From: Limnohabitans lacus
GTDB lineage: Bacteria > Pseudomonadota > Gammaproteobacteria > Burkholderiales > Burkholderiaceae_C
Direction: 5' to 3'
Assembly (NCBI RefSeq): GCF_030053395.1
Contig: NZ_JASGBH010000005.1
Span: forward strand, 165,883 to 229,882
Length of the DNA: 64,000 bases
Shown: positions 16,485 through 25,716 of the stretch, piece after piece
Layout of the letters: every line of letters begins with the position of its first letter
How positions within the stretch are numbered: position 1 is the stretch's first letter
Translations under genes and position numbers: made by a program
Notes under the pieces: generated by a model
Seen by the model: the letters and a program-made list of their open reading frames with translations, nothing else
What the model was told of the DNA's origin: nothing
Database searches by the model: none

Positions 16485-17258
16485 ATGAAACAAGTTCTGG
16501 TCACCGGAGGCGCTCAACGCCTGGGCGCAGAGATCGTCCGCCAATTTGCGGCGGCGGGCTGGCGCGTGTGGTGCCACTACCAACGCTCTGCCGATGCCGC
16601 CCGCGCACTCCAAGCCGAACTGCGCACGGCAGGCGCTCAAGTGGACTTGGTGCAAGCCGACCTGGCCCAAAGCACCGATGTGCAGCGCATGGTGGACCAC
16701 ATCGCCCAGACATCTGGGCCGCTGGACTGCCTGGTGAACAACGCCTCGCTGTTCGAGCCCGACACTGGGGCCGCGATGGACCCGAACGGCACCCGCCAGC
16801 AGCTGGAAGTGAACCTGATCGCGCCGCTGGCCCTGGCATCCCTGATGGCTCAGCAAGCTGCGCCCAAGGCCCTGCCCGGCCAGCGCAGCGTGGTCCACAT
16901 CTTGGACCAGAAGGTGTTCAACCTGAACCCCGACTATTTTTCGTACACCGTCTCCAAATTGGCGCTGGAGCGTTCGGTGGCTTTGCAAGCGCAAGCCCTG
17001 GCCCCTTTGCGGGTGTGTGGCGTGGCGCCGGGCTTGATGTTTTTGAGCGGCCCGCAAACCCAAGAGAACTTTGACCGCGCCAGCCGCGTGAACCTCTTGC
17101 GTGAGCCGATCGACCCGGTGCAGGTGGCGGCGACCTGCCTGTTTTTGGCGCAAAACCCCTGCATCACCGGCACCACGGTCTGTGTGGACAACGGCCAACA
17201 CCTGGTGCCTTTGGCACGTGACGTGATGTTCTTGGCCGACGCGAAAGACAAGGCATGA
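16485..17258 (+). CDS. Short-chain dehydrogenase, probable pteridine/dihydromonapterin reductase type
   Basis: 257 aa, Rossmann SDR. The cofactor motif is TGGAQRLG rather than the usual TGxxxGIG; Arg at this place is characteristic of pteridine reductases and FolM. The catalytic pair is in FSYTVSKLA (Tyr, Lys) and NNAS is the conserved Asn loop. The stop overlaps the start of a folB gene by 4 bp, and two folB genes follow, which supports a pterin or folate role. A GATAAT -10-like element lies about 45 bp upstream. Confidence 0.85.
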   Translation: MKQVLVTGGAQRLGAEIVRQFAAAGWRVWCHYQRSADAARALQAELRTAGAQVDLVQADLAQSTDVQRMVDHIAQTSGPLDCLVNNASLFEPDTGAAMDPNGTRQQLEVNLIAPLALASLMAQQAAPKALPGQRSVVHILDQKVFNLNPDYFSYTVSKLALERSVALQAQALAPLRVCGVAPGLMFLSGPQTQENFDRASRVNLLREPIDPVQVAATCLFLAQNPCITGTTVCVDNGQHLVPLARDVMFLADAKDKA

Positions 17259-17650
17259 GCGACCTGATGACCGATTTGGCGCTGAACTGCCGCCGCCTGT
17301 TTTTGCGCAACCACACGGTGGACGTGCGCATCGGCGCGCACGACTTTGAAAAGCTCGGCCCCCAGCGCATCGTCTTCAATGTGGAGTTGTTCGTGCCCTA
17401 CAGCGCATCCACCCCCACGCAAGACGACCTGGCCGAGGTGGTGGACTACGACTTCATCCGCGAGGTGATTGCCCGGCGTGTGGCGCGTGGCCATATCGTT
17501 TTGCAGGAAACCTTGTGCGATGACTTGATGCGCGAGCTGATCGCGCACCCGCAGGTGCAGGCGGTGCGCCTGTCGAGCTGCAAACCCGATGTGTACCCGG
17601 ACTGCGAAGCCGTCGGGGTTGAAATCTTTCAGACCAAACTTCCGACATGA
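17255..17650 (+). CDS. Dihydroneopterin aldolase family protein, paralogue 1
   Basis: 131 aa. T-fold enzyme of folate biosynthesis: 7,8-dihydroneopterin to 6-hydroxymethyl-dihydropterin and glycolaldehyde. Conserved elements: IGAHDFEK (pterin-region Glu), VDYDFI (the usual Tyr position) and SSCKPDVYPDCEAVGVEIF (catalytic Lys). It overlaps the SDR gene and the next folB by 4 bp each. Side-by-side duplication suggests one copy may act as an epimerase (FolX-like) or a hetero-octamer partner; sequence alone does not decide. Confidence 0.88.
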   Translation: MSDLMTDLALNCRRLFLRNHTVDVRIGAHDFEKLGPQRIVFNVELFVPYSASTPTQDDLAEVVDYDFIREVIARRVARGHIVLQETLCDDLMRELIAHPQVQAVRLSSCKPDVYPDCEAVGVEIFQTKLPT

Positions 17651-18018
17651 AAACCCCAGCCGGACACCAAACCCTGGAGCTGACCGGTTTGCGCTTTGAC
17701 GCCAACCTGGGCATCCTGGAACACGAAAAAACCGATCCACAGCCAATTCAAGTGGATGCCGAGCTGAACCTGGGCACGCAGCCCTTGCTGCCCAGCGACG
17801 ACGACATCCACTCGGTGCTGGACTACCGCAAGGTGCGCAAGATCATCATCGATGAATGCACCGCCGAGCACATCAACCTTCTGGAAACGCTGATCGGCAA
17901 ACTCTCCAACCGCCTGATGCAACTGCCGGGTGTTTTGGGGGTGCGCGTCAAGATTGCCAAACTTGAAATTTTTGAAGACTGCGAAGTGGCCATTCGCATG
18001 GAAACCGGACAGTGGTGA
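17647..18018 (+). CDS. Dihydroneopterin aldolase family protein, paralogue 2
   Basis: 123 aa, same T-fold as its neighbour but clearly diverged. LGILEHEK carries the pterin-region Glu, VLDYRKV the Tyr, and [16 protein letters not shown] the catalytic Lys. It overlaps paralogue 1 by 4 bp and runs into ttcA, whose ATG lies 5 bp past the stop, so the block is one operon. Which copy is the true FolB cannot be told by eye. Confidence 0.88.
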   Translation: MKTPAGHQTLELTGLRFDANLGILEHEKTDPQPIQVDAELNLGTQPLLPSDDDIHSVLDYRKVRKIIIDECTAEHINLLETLIGKLSNRLMQLPGVLGVRVKIAKLEIFEDCEVAIRMETGQW

Positions 18019-18023
18019 ACCTC

Positions 18024-18965
18024 ATGAACACAGACACAGCAGCAGACAACGCATGGGTACAAGCACAAGCCGAATCAGAGGCCGCCAAGGCCGTCAAAAT
18101 TGAGCGCGAAACCCACAAACTCGAAAAGCGCCTGTGCCGCCAGATGGGCCAAGCGATTTCCGACTTCAACCTGATCGAAGCGGGCGACCGCATCATGGTC
18201 TGCATGTCGGGCGGCAAAGACAGCTACGGCATGCTGGACATCCTGCTCAAGATGAAGGCCCGCGCCCCGGTGGATTTCGAGTTGGTGGCGGTCAACCTGG
18301 ACCAAAAGCAGCCAGGCTTTCCCGACCACATCCTGCCCGCATACTTGAAAGAGCTGGGTGTGGAGTTCCACATCGAGACACAAGACACCTACTCGATCGT
18401 GAAAGACAAGATCCCTGAAGGCAAGACCATGTGCAGCCTGTGCTCGCGTCTGCGCCGGGGCATTTTGTACCGCGTGGCGCGCGAGCTCAAATGCAACAAG
18501 TTGGCGCTCGGCCACCACCGCGACGACATGCTGCAGACCTTTTTCTTGAACATGTTCTTTGGCGGCAAGCTCAAGGGCATGCCCCCCAAACTGGTCAGTG
18601 ACAACGGCGAGTTCATGGTGATCCGTCCGCTGGCTTATGTGGCCGAATCGGACCTCATCCGTTGGGCAGAGCACCGACAGTTCCCCATCATCCCCTGCAC
18701 CCTGTGTGGCAGCCAAGAAAACCTGCAGCGGCTGCAAGTGGGCAACATGCTGCGCGAGTGGCAAAAGAAACACCCGGGCCGGATTGAAAACATGTTTGCG
18801 GCTTTGCAAAATGTGGTGCCCTCGCACCTGATGGACGCCAAGCTGCATGGCTTCAAAGACTTGAAAATCACCGGCATCGAATCCGACGATGGCGACAAGG
18901 CATTTGACGAAGAAGAATTCACCGAAGCCCAATTGCCAGGCATTCAGGTGATTTCGATTTCATAA
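18024..18965 (+). CDS. ttcA: tRNA 2-thiocytidine(32) synthetase TtcA
   Basis: 313 aa. An iron-sulfur ATP-dependent enzyme that thiolates C32 of certain tRNAs. The PP-loop SGGKDS is present and the two cluster CxxC pairs are visible as MCSLC and PCTLC, plus the [10 protein letters not shown] motif. ATG at 18024 is taken; a GTG at 18012 overlapping the preceding stop is an alternative. It is cotranscribed with the pterin genes upstream. Confidence 0.95.
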   Translation: MNTDTAADNAWVQAQAESEAAKAVKIERETHKLEKRLCRQMGQAISDFNLIEAGDRIMVCMSGGKDSYGMLDILLKMKARAPVDFELVAVNLDQKQPGFPDHILPAYLKELGVEFHIETQDTYSIVKDKIPEGKTMCSLCSRLRRGILYRVARELKCNKLALGHHRDDMLQTFFLNMFFGGKLKGMPPKLVSDNGEFMVIRPLAYVAESDLIRWAEHRQFPIIPCTLCGSQENLQRLQVGNMLREWQKKHPGRIENMFAALQNVVPSHLMDAKLHGFKDLKITGIESDDGDKAFDEEEFTEAQLPGIQVISIS

Positions 18966-18976
18966 GGGAGGCGCTC

Positions 18977-19585
18977 ATGCGCATGGTTTGGCTTTGCAGT
19001 GTTTTGCTTGTGGGGCTTTTGTCGGGCTGCGCCACCGTGCGCCGGATCGACAGCGACGTGGTGTCGGTCTCGGCCGCGCCTGCGGGCATGAATTTGCAAG
19101 GCGCCAAATACCGTTTTGAGCGACTGCCCTCGCAAGCCAACAACCCCGAAGCGGGGTTGGCCGAGCAACAGGCCGAAGCGGCCATGACGGCCGTGGGCCT
19201 GGTGCGAGACGACGCGAACGCGCAGATCAGCGTGCTGGTGGGCTTTGCGGGCACACAGTACCTGGCGGACGCGTGGGGTCGCCCTTTGCCACCGGGCGCT
19301 TGGTCGCCTTATTACGGCAGCATCTCGGTCGGTCGTGGCGTGGGCCCCCACATGGGCCTGGGCATGGGCATGCGCTTTCCCCCGCCCACGCAGTACCGCC
19401 GGGAGGTCAGTCTGCTCATGCGCGACCTGAGATCGGGCCAAGTGGTCTACGAAACCCGCGCCATGCACGATGGCGTCTGGAGCGACAGCACGCCCGTGTT
19501 TGCCACGCTCTTTCAGGCCGCCTTGGCCAATTTCCCGAACCCGCCCGCCGGTCTTCGCCGGGTGAACATCGACATCCCCCGTTGA
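18977..19585 (+). CDS. DUF4136-type lipoprotein
   Basis: 202 aa. Lipobox LLSGC near residue 17 indicates a lipid-anchored envelope protein. The body shows the DUF4136 pattern (YRFERLP, then repeated hydrophobic strands and VVYETRAMHDGVW). GGGAGG lies 8 nt before the ATG. It is 11 bp after ttcA and 5 bp before the phosphatase gene. Function unknown. Confidence 0.85.
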   Translation: MRMVWLCSVLLVGLLSGCATVRRIDSDVVSVSAAPAGMNLQGAKYRFERLPSQANNPEAGLAEQQAEAAMTAVGLVRDDANAQISVLVGFAGTQYLADAWGRPLPPGAWSPYYGSISVGRGVGPHMGLGMGMRFPPPTQYRREVSLLMRDLRSGQVVYETRAMHDGVWSDSTPVFATLFQAALANFPNPPAGLRRVNIDIPR

Positions 19586-19590
19586 ACGCC

Positions 19591-20235
19591 ATGGAAGCCA
19601 CGCGCATCCTGGCCATCCGCCATGGCGAGACCGCCTGGAATGTGGACACCCGCATCCAGGGTCATTTGGACATTCCGCTCAACGAGGTGGGACTGCGGCA
19701 AGCCCAGCACCTGGGCCAGGCCTTGGCGCTGCGTGACGCGGTCGATGCGGTGTATGCCAGCGATTTGTCGCGCGCCCACACCACGGCCAGTGCCATTGCG
19801 CAGGCCATGGGCCAAGCCGTCACAGCGCACACCGGTTTGCGCGAGCGGCATTTTGGTGACTTTCAAGGCCGCACTTTTGCCGAGATCGAAGCCCAATTGC
19901 CAGACGACGCTTGGCACTGGCGCAAACGCACACCCGAATGGGTGCCGCCCGGCGGCGGCGAGTCTTTGGTGATGCTGCGCGAACGCATTTTGAGCACGGT
20001 GGACGCCTTGGCCTCACGCCACCCCGGCCAGCAAATCGTGATGGTGGCGCATGGCGGGGTGATGGACATCCTCTACCGCGCGGCGACCCGCCTGGACCTG
20101 CAAGCGCCGCGCACCTGGCAGCTGACCAACACCGCCGTCAACCGCCTGTTGTGGACGCCGCAAGGCCTGTCTCTGGTGGGCTGGGGCGACACCTCGCACC
20201 TGGATGCGCTGGGCCAAGACGAAACGACCGCCTGA
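19591..20235 (+). CDS. Histidine phosphatase (phosphoglycerate-mutase-like)
   Basis: 214 aa. The RHGETAWN motif near residue 10 carries the phospho-accepting His; LRERHFGDFQG and VAHGGVMDILYR supply the other pocket residues. This is the small cofactor-independent phosphatase branch (CobC/GpmB-like) rather than glycolytic GpmA. ATG at 19591 was chosen because the long upstream extension overlaps the lipoprotein gene. The substrate is unknown. Confidence 0.88.
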   Translation: MEATRILAIRHGETAWNVDTRIQGHLDIPLNEVGLRQAQHLGQALALRDAVDAVYASDLSRAHTTASAIAQAMGQAVTAHTGLRERHFGDFQGRTFAEIEAQLPDDAWHWRKRTPEWVPPGGGESLVMLRERILSTVDALASRHPGQQIVMVAHGGVMDILYRAATRLDLQAPRTWQLTNTAVNRLLWTPQGLSLVGWGDTSHLDALGQDETTA

Positions 20236-20337
20236 ACTGGCATGGCCCGCACCCGCATGTCATCGGCTTTGGCCCCGACATGGATTGATGGAGGATGGGA
20301 ACCGTCGCAGCTGAAGCGCCAACCTACCCAGCCCTCA

Positions 20338-21384
20338 TCACTGCCCAAAGGACTTGGGCGGCGTCACGCCCAAGTGTCGGAACGCGGCCAAGGTGGCCAT
20401 GCGACCGCGCGGAGTGCGCTGCAAATAGCCTTGCTGGATCAAATACGGCTCGATCACGTCTTCGATCGTGTCGCGCTCTTCGCCGATGCTGGCGGCGATG
20501 TTGTCTAAGCCCACCGGACCGCCGTCAAAGCGGTGGATCACCGCCTCCAGCAGTTTGCGGTCCATCAGGTCGAAGCCTTCGGGGTCCACGTCCAACATGA
20601 CCAAGGCCTTTTGGGCAATGGCCTTGTGGATGGTGCCGTCGCCTTTGACATCGGCATAGTCGCGCACCCGTCGCAGCAAGCGGTTGGCGATGCGCGGCGT
20701 GCCGCGTGAACGGCGGGCAATTTCAAAAGAGCCTTCGGGGTCGATCGGGGCTTTGAGCAGACCCGCGCTGCGGGTCACGATGCGGCTCAACTCTTCGGGG
20801 GTGTAAAACTCCAACCGCGACACGATGCCAAAACGGTCACGCAGCGGGTTGGTCAACATGCCCGCCCGCGTGGTGGCGCCCACCAAGGTGAAGGGCTGCA
20901 AATCGAGCTTGATGCTGCGGGCCGCCGGGCCCTCGCCAATCATGATGTCGATCTGGTAGTCCTCGAGGGCAGGGTACAAAATTTCTTCGACCACAGGCGA
21001 CAGGCGGTGGATCTCATCGATGAAGAGCACATCGTTGCGCTCCAGATTGGTCAAGAGCGCGGCCAGGTCTTTGGGCTTTTCAAGCACCGGGCCACTGGTC
21101 TGGCGCAGGTTCACGCCCAGCTCGGCCGCGATGATGTGGGAGAGCGTGGTCTTGCCCAAACCAGGCGGGCCAAACAGCAGCACATGGTCCAGCGGCTCCT
21201 CGCGCATCTTGGCTGCGCTGATGAAAATCTCCAGCTGCTCGCGCACCTTGACCTGGCCCACGTATTCGTCGAGCAGCTTGGGGCGCAGGGCGCGTTCAAT
21301 GGCCTCTTCGCTGTGCGACACAGGCGCGGCAGACACCACTCGGGGTGTGGGCTCTGGCAAAAAGTCGTCGGTGCGGATGCTCAT
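20338..21384 (-). CDS. ruvB: Holliday junction branch migration helicase RuvB
   Basis: 348 aa. AAA+ motor driving branch migration with RuvA. Walker [10 protein letters not shown], Walker B FIDEIHRL, sensor 1 GATTRAGML and the C-terminal winged helix ([12 protein letters not shown]) are all present. It is translated 12 bp after ruvA. ruvC is not in the window. Confidence 0.97.
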   Translation of the reverse strand: MSIRTDDFLPEPTPRVVSAAPVSHSEEAIERALRPKLLDEYVGQVKVREQLEIFISAAKMREEPLDHVLLFGPPGLGKTTLSHIIAAELGVNLRQTSGPVLEKPKDLAALLTNLERNDVLFIDEIHRLSPVVEEILYPALEDYQIDIMIGEGPAARSIKLDLQPFTLVGATTRAGMLTNPLRDRFGIVSRLEFYTPEELSRIVTRSAGLLKAPIDPEGSFEIARRSRGTPRIANRLLRRVRDYADVKGDGTIHKAIAQKALVMLDVDPEGFDLMDRKLLEAVIHRFDGGPVGLDNIAASIGEERDTIEDVIEPYLIQQGYLQRTPRGRMATLAAFRHLGVTPPKSFGQ

Positions 21385-21396
21385 GACTTGCCTCGT

Positions 21397-21972
21397 TTAT
21401 TTGTTCAAAGCCTTGAGCGCCAGCTTGATGCCCTCGCTCACGCCCACATCGGCGGGCAGGCTCTTGAGGGCGGCAGCCGCTTCCTTGTCGCTGTAGCCCA
21501 GCGCCATCAAGGCTTGCTGGATGTCGCTGGTCGCATCGCTGGCGTTGACGGCGAACAATCCGCCCAGGTCGCCGCCCAATTTGCCTTTGAGCTCCAGCAA
21601 AAGTCGCTCGGCCGTTTTTTTGCCGATGCCCGGCACTTTGACCAAACGGCCCGCCTCTTGGCTGGTGATGGCCTGGGCCAGATCAGCCACGCTCATGCCC
21701 GACAGCACAGACAGTGCTGTGCGTGGGCCCACGCCCGAGATCTTGATCAGCTGGCGAAAGGCCTCGCGCTCGCTCAAGGTGGCAAAGCCGTAGAGGATTT
21801 GCGCGTCTTCGCGCACCACAAAGTGCGTGACCAGACTGACCTTTTCACCGGTGGCGGGCAGGTTGTAGAAGGTGCTCATGGGCACATTCACCTCGTAGCC
21901 CACGCCATGGCAGTCCACGATCACCTCGGGAGGGTTCTTGTCGCTCAGGATGCCGGTCAGTTTGCCAATCAT
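21397..21972 (-). CDS. ruvA: Holliday junction DNA-binding protein RuvA
   Basis: 191 aa. Tetrameric junction-binding partner of RuvB. Starts MIGKLTG with the OB domain, then two helix-hairpin-helix motifs ([22 protein letters not shown]) and a C-terminal three-helix domain. ATG 21972 is the family start; a 24-codon upstream extension is rejected. It is divergent from phoH with 86 bp between starts. Confidence 0.97.
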   Translation of the reverse strand: MIGKLTGILSDKNPPEVIVDCHGVGYEVNVPMSTFYNLPATGEKVSLVTHFVVREDAQILYGFATLSEREAFRQLIKISGVGPRTALSVLSGMSVADLAQAITSQEAGRLVKVPGIGKKTAERLLLELKGKLGGDLGGLFAVNASDATSDIQQALMALGYSDKEAAAALKSLPADVGVSEGIKLALKALNK

Positions 21973-22058
21973 GGAAAGGGGTGCTTTCAAATGCCTATCA
22001 TGGGAGAAAATGCGCGCTGACCGATGACCCGGCAACGCGCTCACCTAGGATTATCAAC

Positions 22059-23039
22059 TTGATCGTCAGACACACCTTCATCCCGCACAACAATACCCGG
22101 CTGTCGCACCTGTGCGGCCCGATGGACGCGCACCTGCGCACCATCGAAGCGGGACTGCAAGTGAGCATCGCGCACCGCCACGAGCAGTTCAAGGTGGACG
22201 GCCCCAAGGCGGTGGCCATGCGGGCCATGGAGATATTGCAGGCGATTTACGAGCGGGCCGACCGACCCATTTCGCCCGACATGGTGCAACTCATGTTGGT
22301 GGGCGACAGCGCGGGCGAAGAGGCCGATCTGCCCGCACTGCAAACCCGCCGCGCCGACCTGAAGGCCCGCACCCCCGTGCAGGCGGCCTATCTGGAGAGC
22401 ATCGCCACCCACGACATCAGCTTTGGCATTGGCCCAGCCGGCACGGGCAAGACCTATTTGGCGGTGGCCTGCGCAGTGGACGCGCTGGAGCGCAGCAGCG
22501 TGCAGCGCATTGTGCTGACGCGCCCGGCGGTGGAAGCCGGTGAACGCCTGGGCTTTTTGCCAGGCGACTTGTCGCAAAAGGTGGACCCTTATTTGAGACC
22601 TCTTTATGACGCGCTGTACGACCTGATGGGTTACGACAAAGTGCAAAAAGCCTTTGAACGCAACGCCATCGAGATCGCGCCACTGGCCTTTATGCGCGGT
22701 CGCACGCTGAACAACGCCTTTGTCATCTTGGACGAAGCGCAAAACACCACCACCGAACAAATGAAGATGTTCTTGACACGCATTGGCTTTGGCGCCAAGG
22801 CGGTGGTCACGGGCGACGTGAGCCAGATCGACTTGCCCAAAGGGCAGCTGTCTGGCCTGATCGATGCCGAGCGCGTTTTGAAACGCGTCAAGGGCATCGC
22901 TTTCACACGCTTTTCAAGTGCCGATGTGGTGCGCCACCCCCTGGTGGCCCGCATCGTGGACGCCTACGAAGCCCAAGGCAGCGCGGTCATGCGCGCCGGC
23001 ATCAGCACCCGCCGCAAGCCTTTGCCCACTGACGATTGA
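22059..23039 (+). CDS. PhoH-family ATPase (PhoL-like)
   Basis: 326 aa. P-loop ATPase with Walker A GPAGTGKTY, VLTRPAVEAGERLGFLPG and Walker B VILDEAQNTT. A TTG start at 22059 is preferred: AGGA lies 8 nt upstream and the product then begins near the family's usual N-terminus (IPHNNTRLSHLCGPMD). It precedes ybeY by 12 bp, the usual pairing, which suggests a role with YbeY in RNA or ribosome metabolism. Confidence 0.92.
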   Translation: MIVRHTFIPHNNTRLSHLCGPMDAHLRTIEAGLQVSIAHRHEQFKVDGPKAVAMRAMEILQAIYERADRPISPDMVQLMLVGDSAGEEADLPALQTRRADLKARTPVQAAYLESIATHDISFGIGPAGTGKTYLAVACAVDALERSSVQRIVLTRPAVEAGERLGFLPGDLSQKVDPYLRPLYDALYDLMGYDKVQKAFERNAIEIAPLAFMRGRTLNNAFVILDEAQNTTTEQMKMFLTRIGFGAKAVVTGDVSQIDLPKGQLSGLIDAERVLKRVKGIAFTRFSSADVVRHPLVARIVDAYEAQGSAVMRAGISTRRKPLPTDD

Positions 23040-23051
23040 AAACCGACATTC

Positions 23052-23507
23052 ATGGCTCTGCAAAAACTCCAACTCTCGCTGCAATTTGGCGACTTTCCGT
23101 ACAAAGCCCGCCACCGCGCCGCCCTGCCCCGCCATGCGGTGAGCCGCGCCATTCGCCATGCCTTGGCCGATGACGCCGAAATCACAGTGCGCATCGTGGG
23201 CGAGGAAGAAGGCCGCGAGCTCAACAAGAGCTACCGCAAAAAGGACTACGCCACCAATGTGCTGACATTTGACTATGCGCAGGAACCTGTGGTGATGGCC
23301 GACTTGGTGCTGTGCGCCCCGGTGGTCGCGCGTGAGGCCAAAGAGCAGGGCAAGACGTTGGCGGCGCATTACGCACACTTGCTGGTGCATGGCACGTTGC
23401 ACGCCCAGGGCTGGGACCACGAGACCAGCGAGGCCGATGCCGAAGAAATGGAAGCCTACGAGATCGACATCTTGGCGGAGTTGGGCTTGCGTAACCCCTA
23501 TCGGTGA
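23052..23507 (+). CDS. ybeY: Endoribonuclease YbeY (16S rRNA maturation, ribosome quality control)
   Basis: 151 aa. Zinc ribonuclease with the signature [11 protein letters not shown] (H113, H117, H123) and the conserved [18 protein letters not shown]. It follows phoH. Twelve nt after its stop begins a long hairpin with an unusual conserved loop (see the repeat entries). Confidence 0.95.
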   Translation: MALQKLQLSLQFGDFPYKARHRAALPRHAVSRAIRHALADDAEITVRIVGEEEGRELNKSYRKKDYATNVLTFDYAQEPVVMADLVLCAPVVAREAKEQGKTLAAHYAHLLVHGTLHAQGWDHETSEADAEEMEAYEIDILAELGLRNPYR

Positions 23508-23519
23508 ATTTGTGAGGTC

Positions 23520-23590
23520 TCGGCTTGGGTGGGGCCGGGTTCCTCATAACGGGGGACCGACAAATCGTCACCCGGCCCCACCCAAGCCGA
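23520..23590 (+). repeat. Long perfect hairpin with conserved loop, copy 1 (3' of ybeY)
   Basis: A perfect 21-bp stem (arms 23520-23540 and 23570-23590; 5' arm starts TCGGCTTGGGTGG) closes a 29-nt loop that begins TCCTCATAAC and ends AAATCGTC. The loop is not self-complementary. The stem starts 12 nt after the ybeY stop and the loop is read sense in the ybeY transcript. No U-tract directly follows, so it is not a textbook terminator, though a T6 run lies about 30 nt on. Copy 2 is its mirror partner. Confidence 0.93.
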
Positions 23591-23637
23591 CACCGTGGTG
23601 CACCACATGCAAGCCTGATTTTTTGAACAACCACTCA

Positions 23638-23715
23638 GGTGAATGGGGGGATACGGCGGGCGACGATTTCTGTGTACCCGCAGTATGAGGAGCCCGCCGC
23701 ATCCCCCCATTCACC
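23638..23715 (-). repeat. Long hairpin with conserved loop, copy 2 (3' of dbpA)
   Basis: A 24-bp stem (23638-23661 with 23692-23715, one A-C mismatch) closes a 30-nt loop. Read on the minus strand the loop begins TCCTCATACT and ends AAATCGTC, matching copy 1 at both ends and in a central CGGG, while the stem sequence (GGTGAATGGGGGGAT...) is unrelated. The stem begins 12 nt after the dbpA stop, the same spacing as copy 1 to ybeY. An outer imperfect pairing of T6/A6 tracts flanks it. Between the copies is the palindrome GTGGTGCACCAC (23594-23605). Confidence 0.92.
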
Positions 23716-23727
23716 GTTTTGAAAAAA

Positions 23728-25149
23728 TCAAATCAACCGCACCTTGACCGTCTTGCCCTTGATCTTGCCCCGAGACAACTGCGCCTCGACCTTCTTGGCC
23801 ACATCGGCCTGCACCGCGACATAGGTTGAAAATTCGTTCACGTTGATCTTGCCGACCTGCTCGCGGGTCAGGCCGCACTCACCAGCCAAAGCGCCCATCA
23901 CATCGCCCGCGCGGATCTTCTCCTTGCGACCGCCCACGATCTGCAAAGTGCGCATCGGCGGCAGCAAAGGGCCACCGGCTGTGGGCGTGAGCATGGACAA
24001 AGGCTGCCAATCGGACTCGCGGCCTTGCAAGACCTCGATCTTGCCGACCGAGCCCATCTCGTCCATGCTGGCCAAAGTCAGCGCCAGGCCTTCGGCATCG
24101 CCACGGCCCGTGCGGCCAATGCGGTGTATGTGAATTTCGGGGTCAGGCGTCACGTCAACGTTGATCACGGCTTCGAGGCCTTGCACGTCGAGCCCGCGCG
24201 AAGCCACATCGGTGGCCACCAGCACCGAGCAACTGCGGTTAGCAAACTGCACCAGCACTTGGTCGCGCTCGCGCTGCTCGAGCTCGCCATACAAAGCCAA
24301 TGCGCTCAGGCCCTGCGCTTGCAGCACGGCCACCACATCGCGGCATTGCTGCTTGGTGTTGCAAAACACCAGCGTACGCTCGGGGCGGTAATGCGCCAGG
24401 ATGCTGGACACCGCATGCAAACGCTCGTGCTCGGCCACTTCAAAAAAGATCTGACGGATCTTGTGTGCGCTGTGCTGCGCCTCGACCTTGATGGTCTGCG
24501 GCTGGCGCATGAATTGCGCGGCCAGCTTGTCGATGCCTTCGGGGTAGGTGGCCGAAAACAGCAAGGTCTGTCGGTCCTTGGCGCACTGGCGCACCACCTT
24601 GGCGATGTCGTCAAAAAAGCCCATGTCCAACATGCGATCGGCTTCGTCCAGCACCAGCGTGTTCACGCCCGCCAAGCTGAGCGAGCCACGCTCGAGGTGG
24701 TCCAAGATGCGGCCGGGTGTGCCCACCACGATGTCGGCGCCGTGCTCCAAGCTCACGGTCTGGCCGCGCAAAGCCACGCCGCCGCACAGGGTGACCACTT
24801 TCACGTTTTGCCGTGCACGCGCCAAGCGTCGGATTTCCATCGTCACTTGGTCGGCCAACTCGCGTGTGGGACACAAGATCACCGCCTGCACCGGGGCGCT
24901 GGGCGAGCCTGCGCTTTGGAGACGCTCGATCAGGGGCAGGCCAAAGGCCACCGTCTTGCCGCTGCCGGTGCTGGCTTGGGCGATCAGGTCTTGCCCCGCC
25001 AAAGTCAGGGGCAAGGTGGCAGCCTGGATGGGGGTCATCTGGGCATAGCCCAGTTGCTCGAGGTTTTGAAGGGTGGCAGAAGCCAGCGCAAGCTGGTCGA
25101 AGCGAGCCGACTTGGACGTCGGGGTCGCGGCAGAAGAAGTTGCAGTCAT
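23728..25149 (-). CDS. dbpA: ATP-dependent RNA helicase DbpA (DEAD box)
   Basis: 473 aa. Acts in 50S assembly, targeted to 23S rRNA hairpin 92. Motifs in order: ASTGSGKT, PTRELADQ, DEAD in VLDEADRMLDMG, FSATYP, and HRIGRTGRG. The last about 75 residues form the DbpA-type RNA-binding domain (MRTLQIVGGRKEKIRAGDV, then VAKKVEAQLSRGKIKGKTV). ATG at 25149 (MTATSSAATP) has no ribosome site; GATAAT lies exactly 6 nt upstream, implying a leaderless mRNA. Confidence 0.94.
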   Translation of the reverse strand: MTATSSAATPTSKSARFDQLALASATLQNLEQLGYAQMTPIQAATLPLTLAGQDLIAQASTGSGKTVAFGLPLIERLQSAGSPSAPVQAVILCPTRELADQVTMEIRRLARARQNVKVVTLCGGVALRGQTVSLEHGADIVVGTPGRILDHLERGSLSLAGVNTLVLDEADRMLDMGFFDDIAKVVRQCAKDRQTLLFSATYPEGIDKLAAQFMRQPQTIKVEAQHSAHKIRQIFFEVAEHERLHAVSSILAHYRPERTLVFCNTKQQCRDVVAVLQAQGLSALALYGELEQRERDQVLVQFANRSCSVLVATDVASRGLDVQGLEAVINVDVTPDPEIHIHRIGRTGRGDAEGLALTLASMDEMGSVGKIEVLQGRESDWQPLSMLTPTAGGPLLPPMRTLQIVGGRKEKIRAGDVMGALAGECGLTREQVGKINVNEFSTYVAVQADVAKKVEAQLSRGKIKGKTVKVRLI

Positions 25150-25272
25150 GCGGGGATTATCGACGGCTTGCATCGCCGAGCGGCATTCAGCGCCAACATG
25201 CCCCATGCGAGAGGCTTGAAACCGTGGAAGCTGATCGGTGTTCAGCGATGACCGAGGCGCAAGAGCCTCAGC

Positions 25273-25716
25273 TCAAGCCGTCATGCGCATCGGGATGGTG
25301 ATGGGGCCATCGTTGACCAGCGAGACTTTCATGTCGGCGGCAAAGCGCCCAGTTTGCACCATCGGGTGCGCTGCCATGGCCTGTGCCACAAAGTGTTCGT
25401 AAAGACGGCGGCCTTCGTCGGGGGCCGCAGCTTGCGTGAAGCTCGGGCGGTTGCCACCGGCCACATCGGCGGCCAAGGTGAATTGGCTCACCACCAAGAG
25501 ACCGCCGCCGATGTCTTGGAGGCTGCGGTTCATCTTGCCGGCCTCGTCGCCAAAGATGCGCAGCTTGAGCATCTTGGCCAGCATCTTGTCGGCCACAGCC
25601 TCGGTGTCGCCTTTTTCAGCGCACAGCAGCACCAACAGGCCGGCGCCGATTTGGCCAATGGCTTGGCCATCGACCCGCACACAGGCTTCGCTCACGCGTT
25701 GCAAGACGGCGATCAT
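25273..25716 (-). CDS. dtd: D-aminoacyl-tRNA deacylase
   Basis: 147 aa. Hydrolyses D-amino acids from mischarged tRNA. Both family motifs are visible: SQFTLAAD (SQFTL) and VNDGPITIP (the cross-subunit Gly-Pro motif, here GPIT). It overlaps the end of the upstream transporter gene by 4 bp and is translationally coupled to it. Confidence 0.95.
   Translation of the reverse strand: MIAVLQRVSEACVRVDGQAIGQIGAGLLVLLCAEKGDTEAVADKMLAKMLKLRIFGDEAGKMNRSLQDIGGGLLVVSQFTLAADVAGGNRPSFTQAAAPDEGRRLYEHFVAQAMAAHPMVQTGRFAADMKVSLVNDGPITIPMRMTA

Noticed and set aside
23520..23715. Simple bidirectional terminator for ybeY and dbpA
   Set aside because: Stems are far longer than usual, loops are about 30 nt and related to each other, and no U-tract follows either stem; termination may be a side effect but does not explain the loop match.
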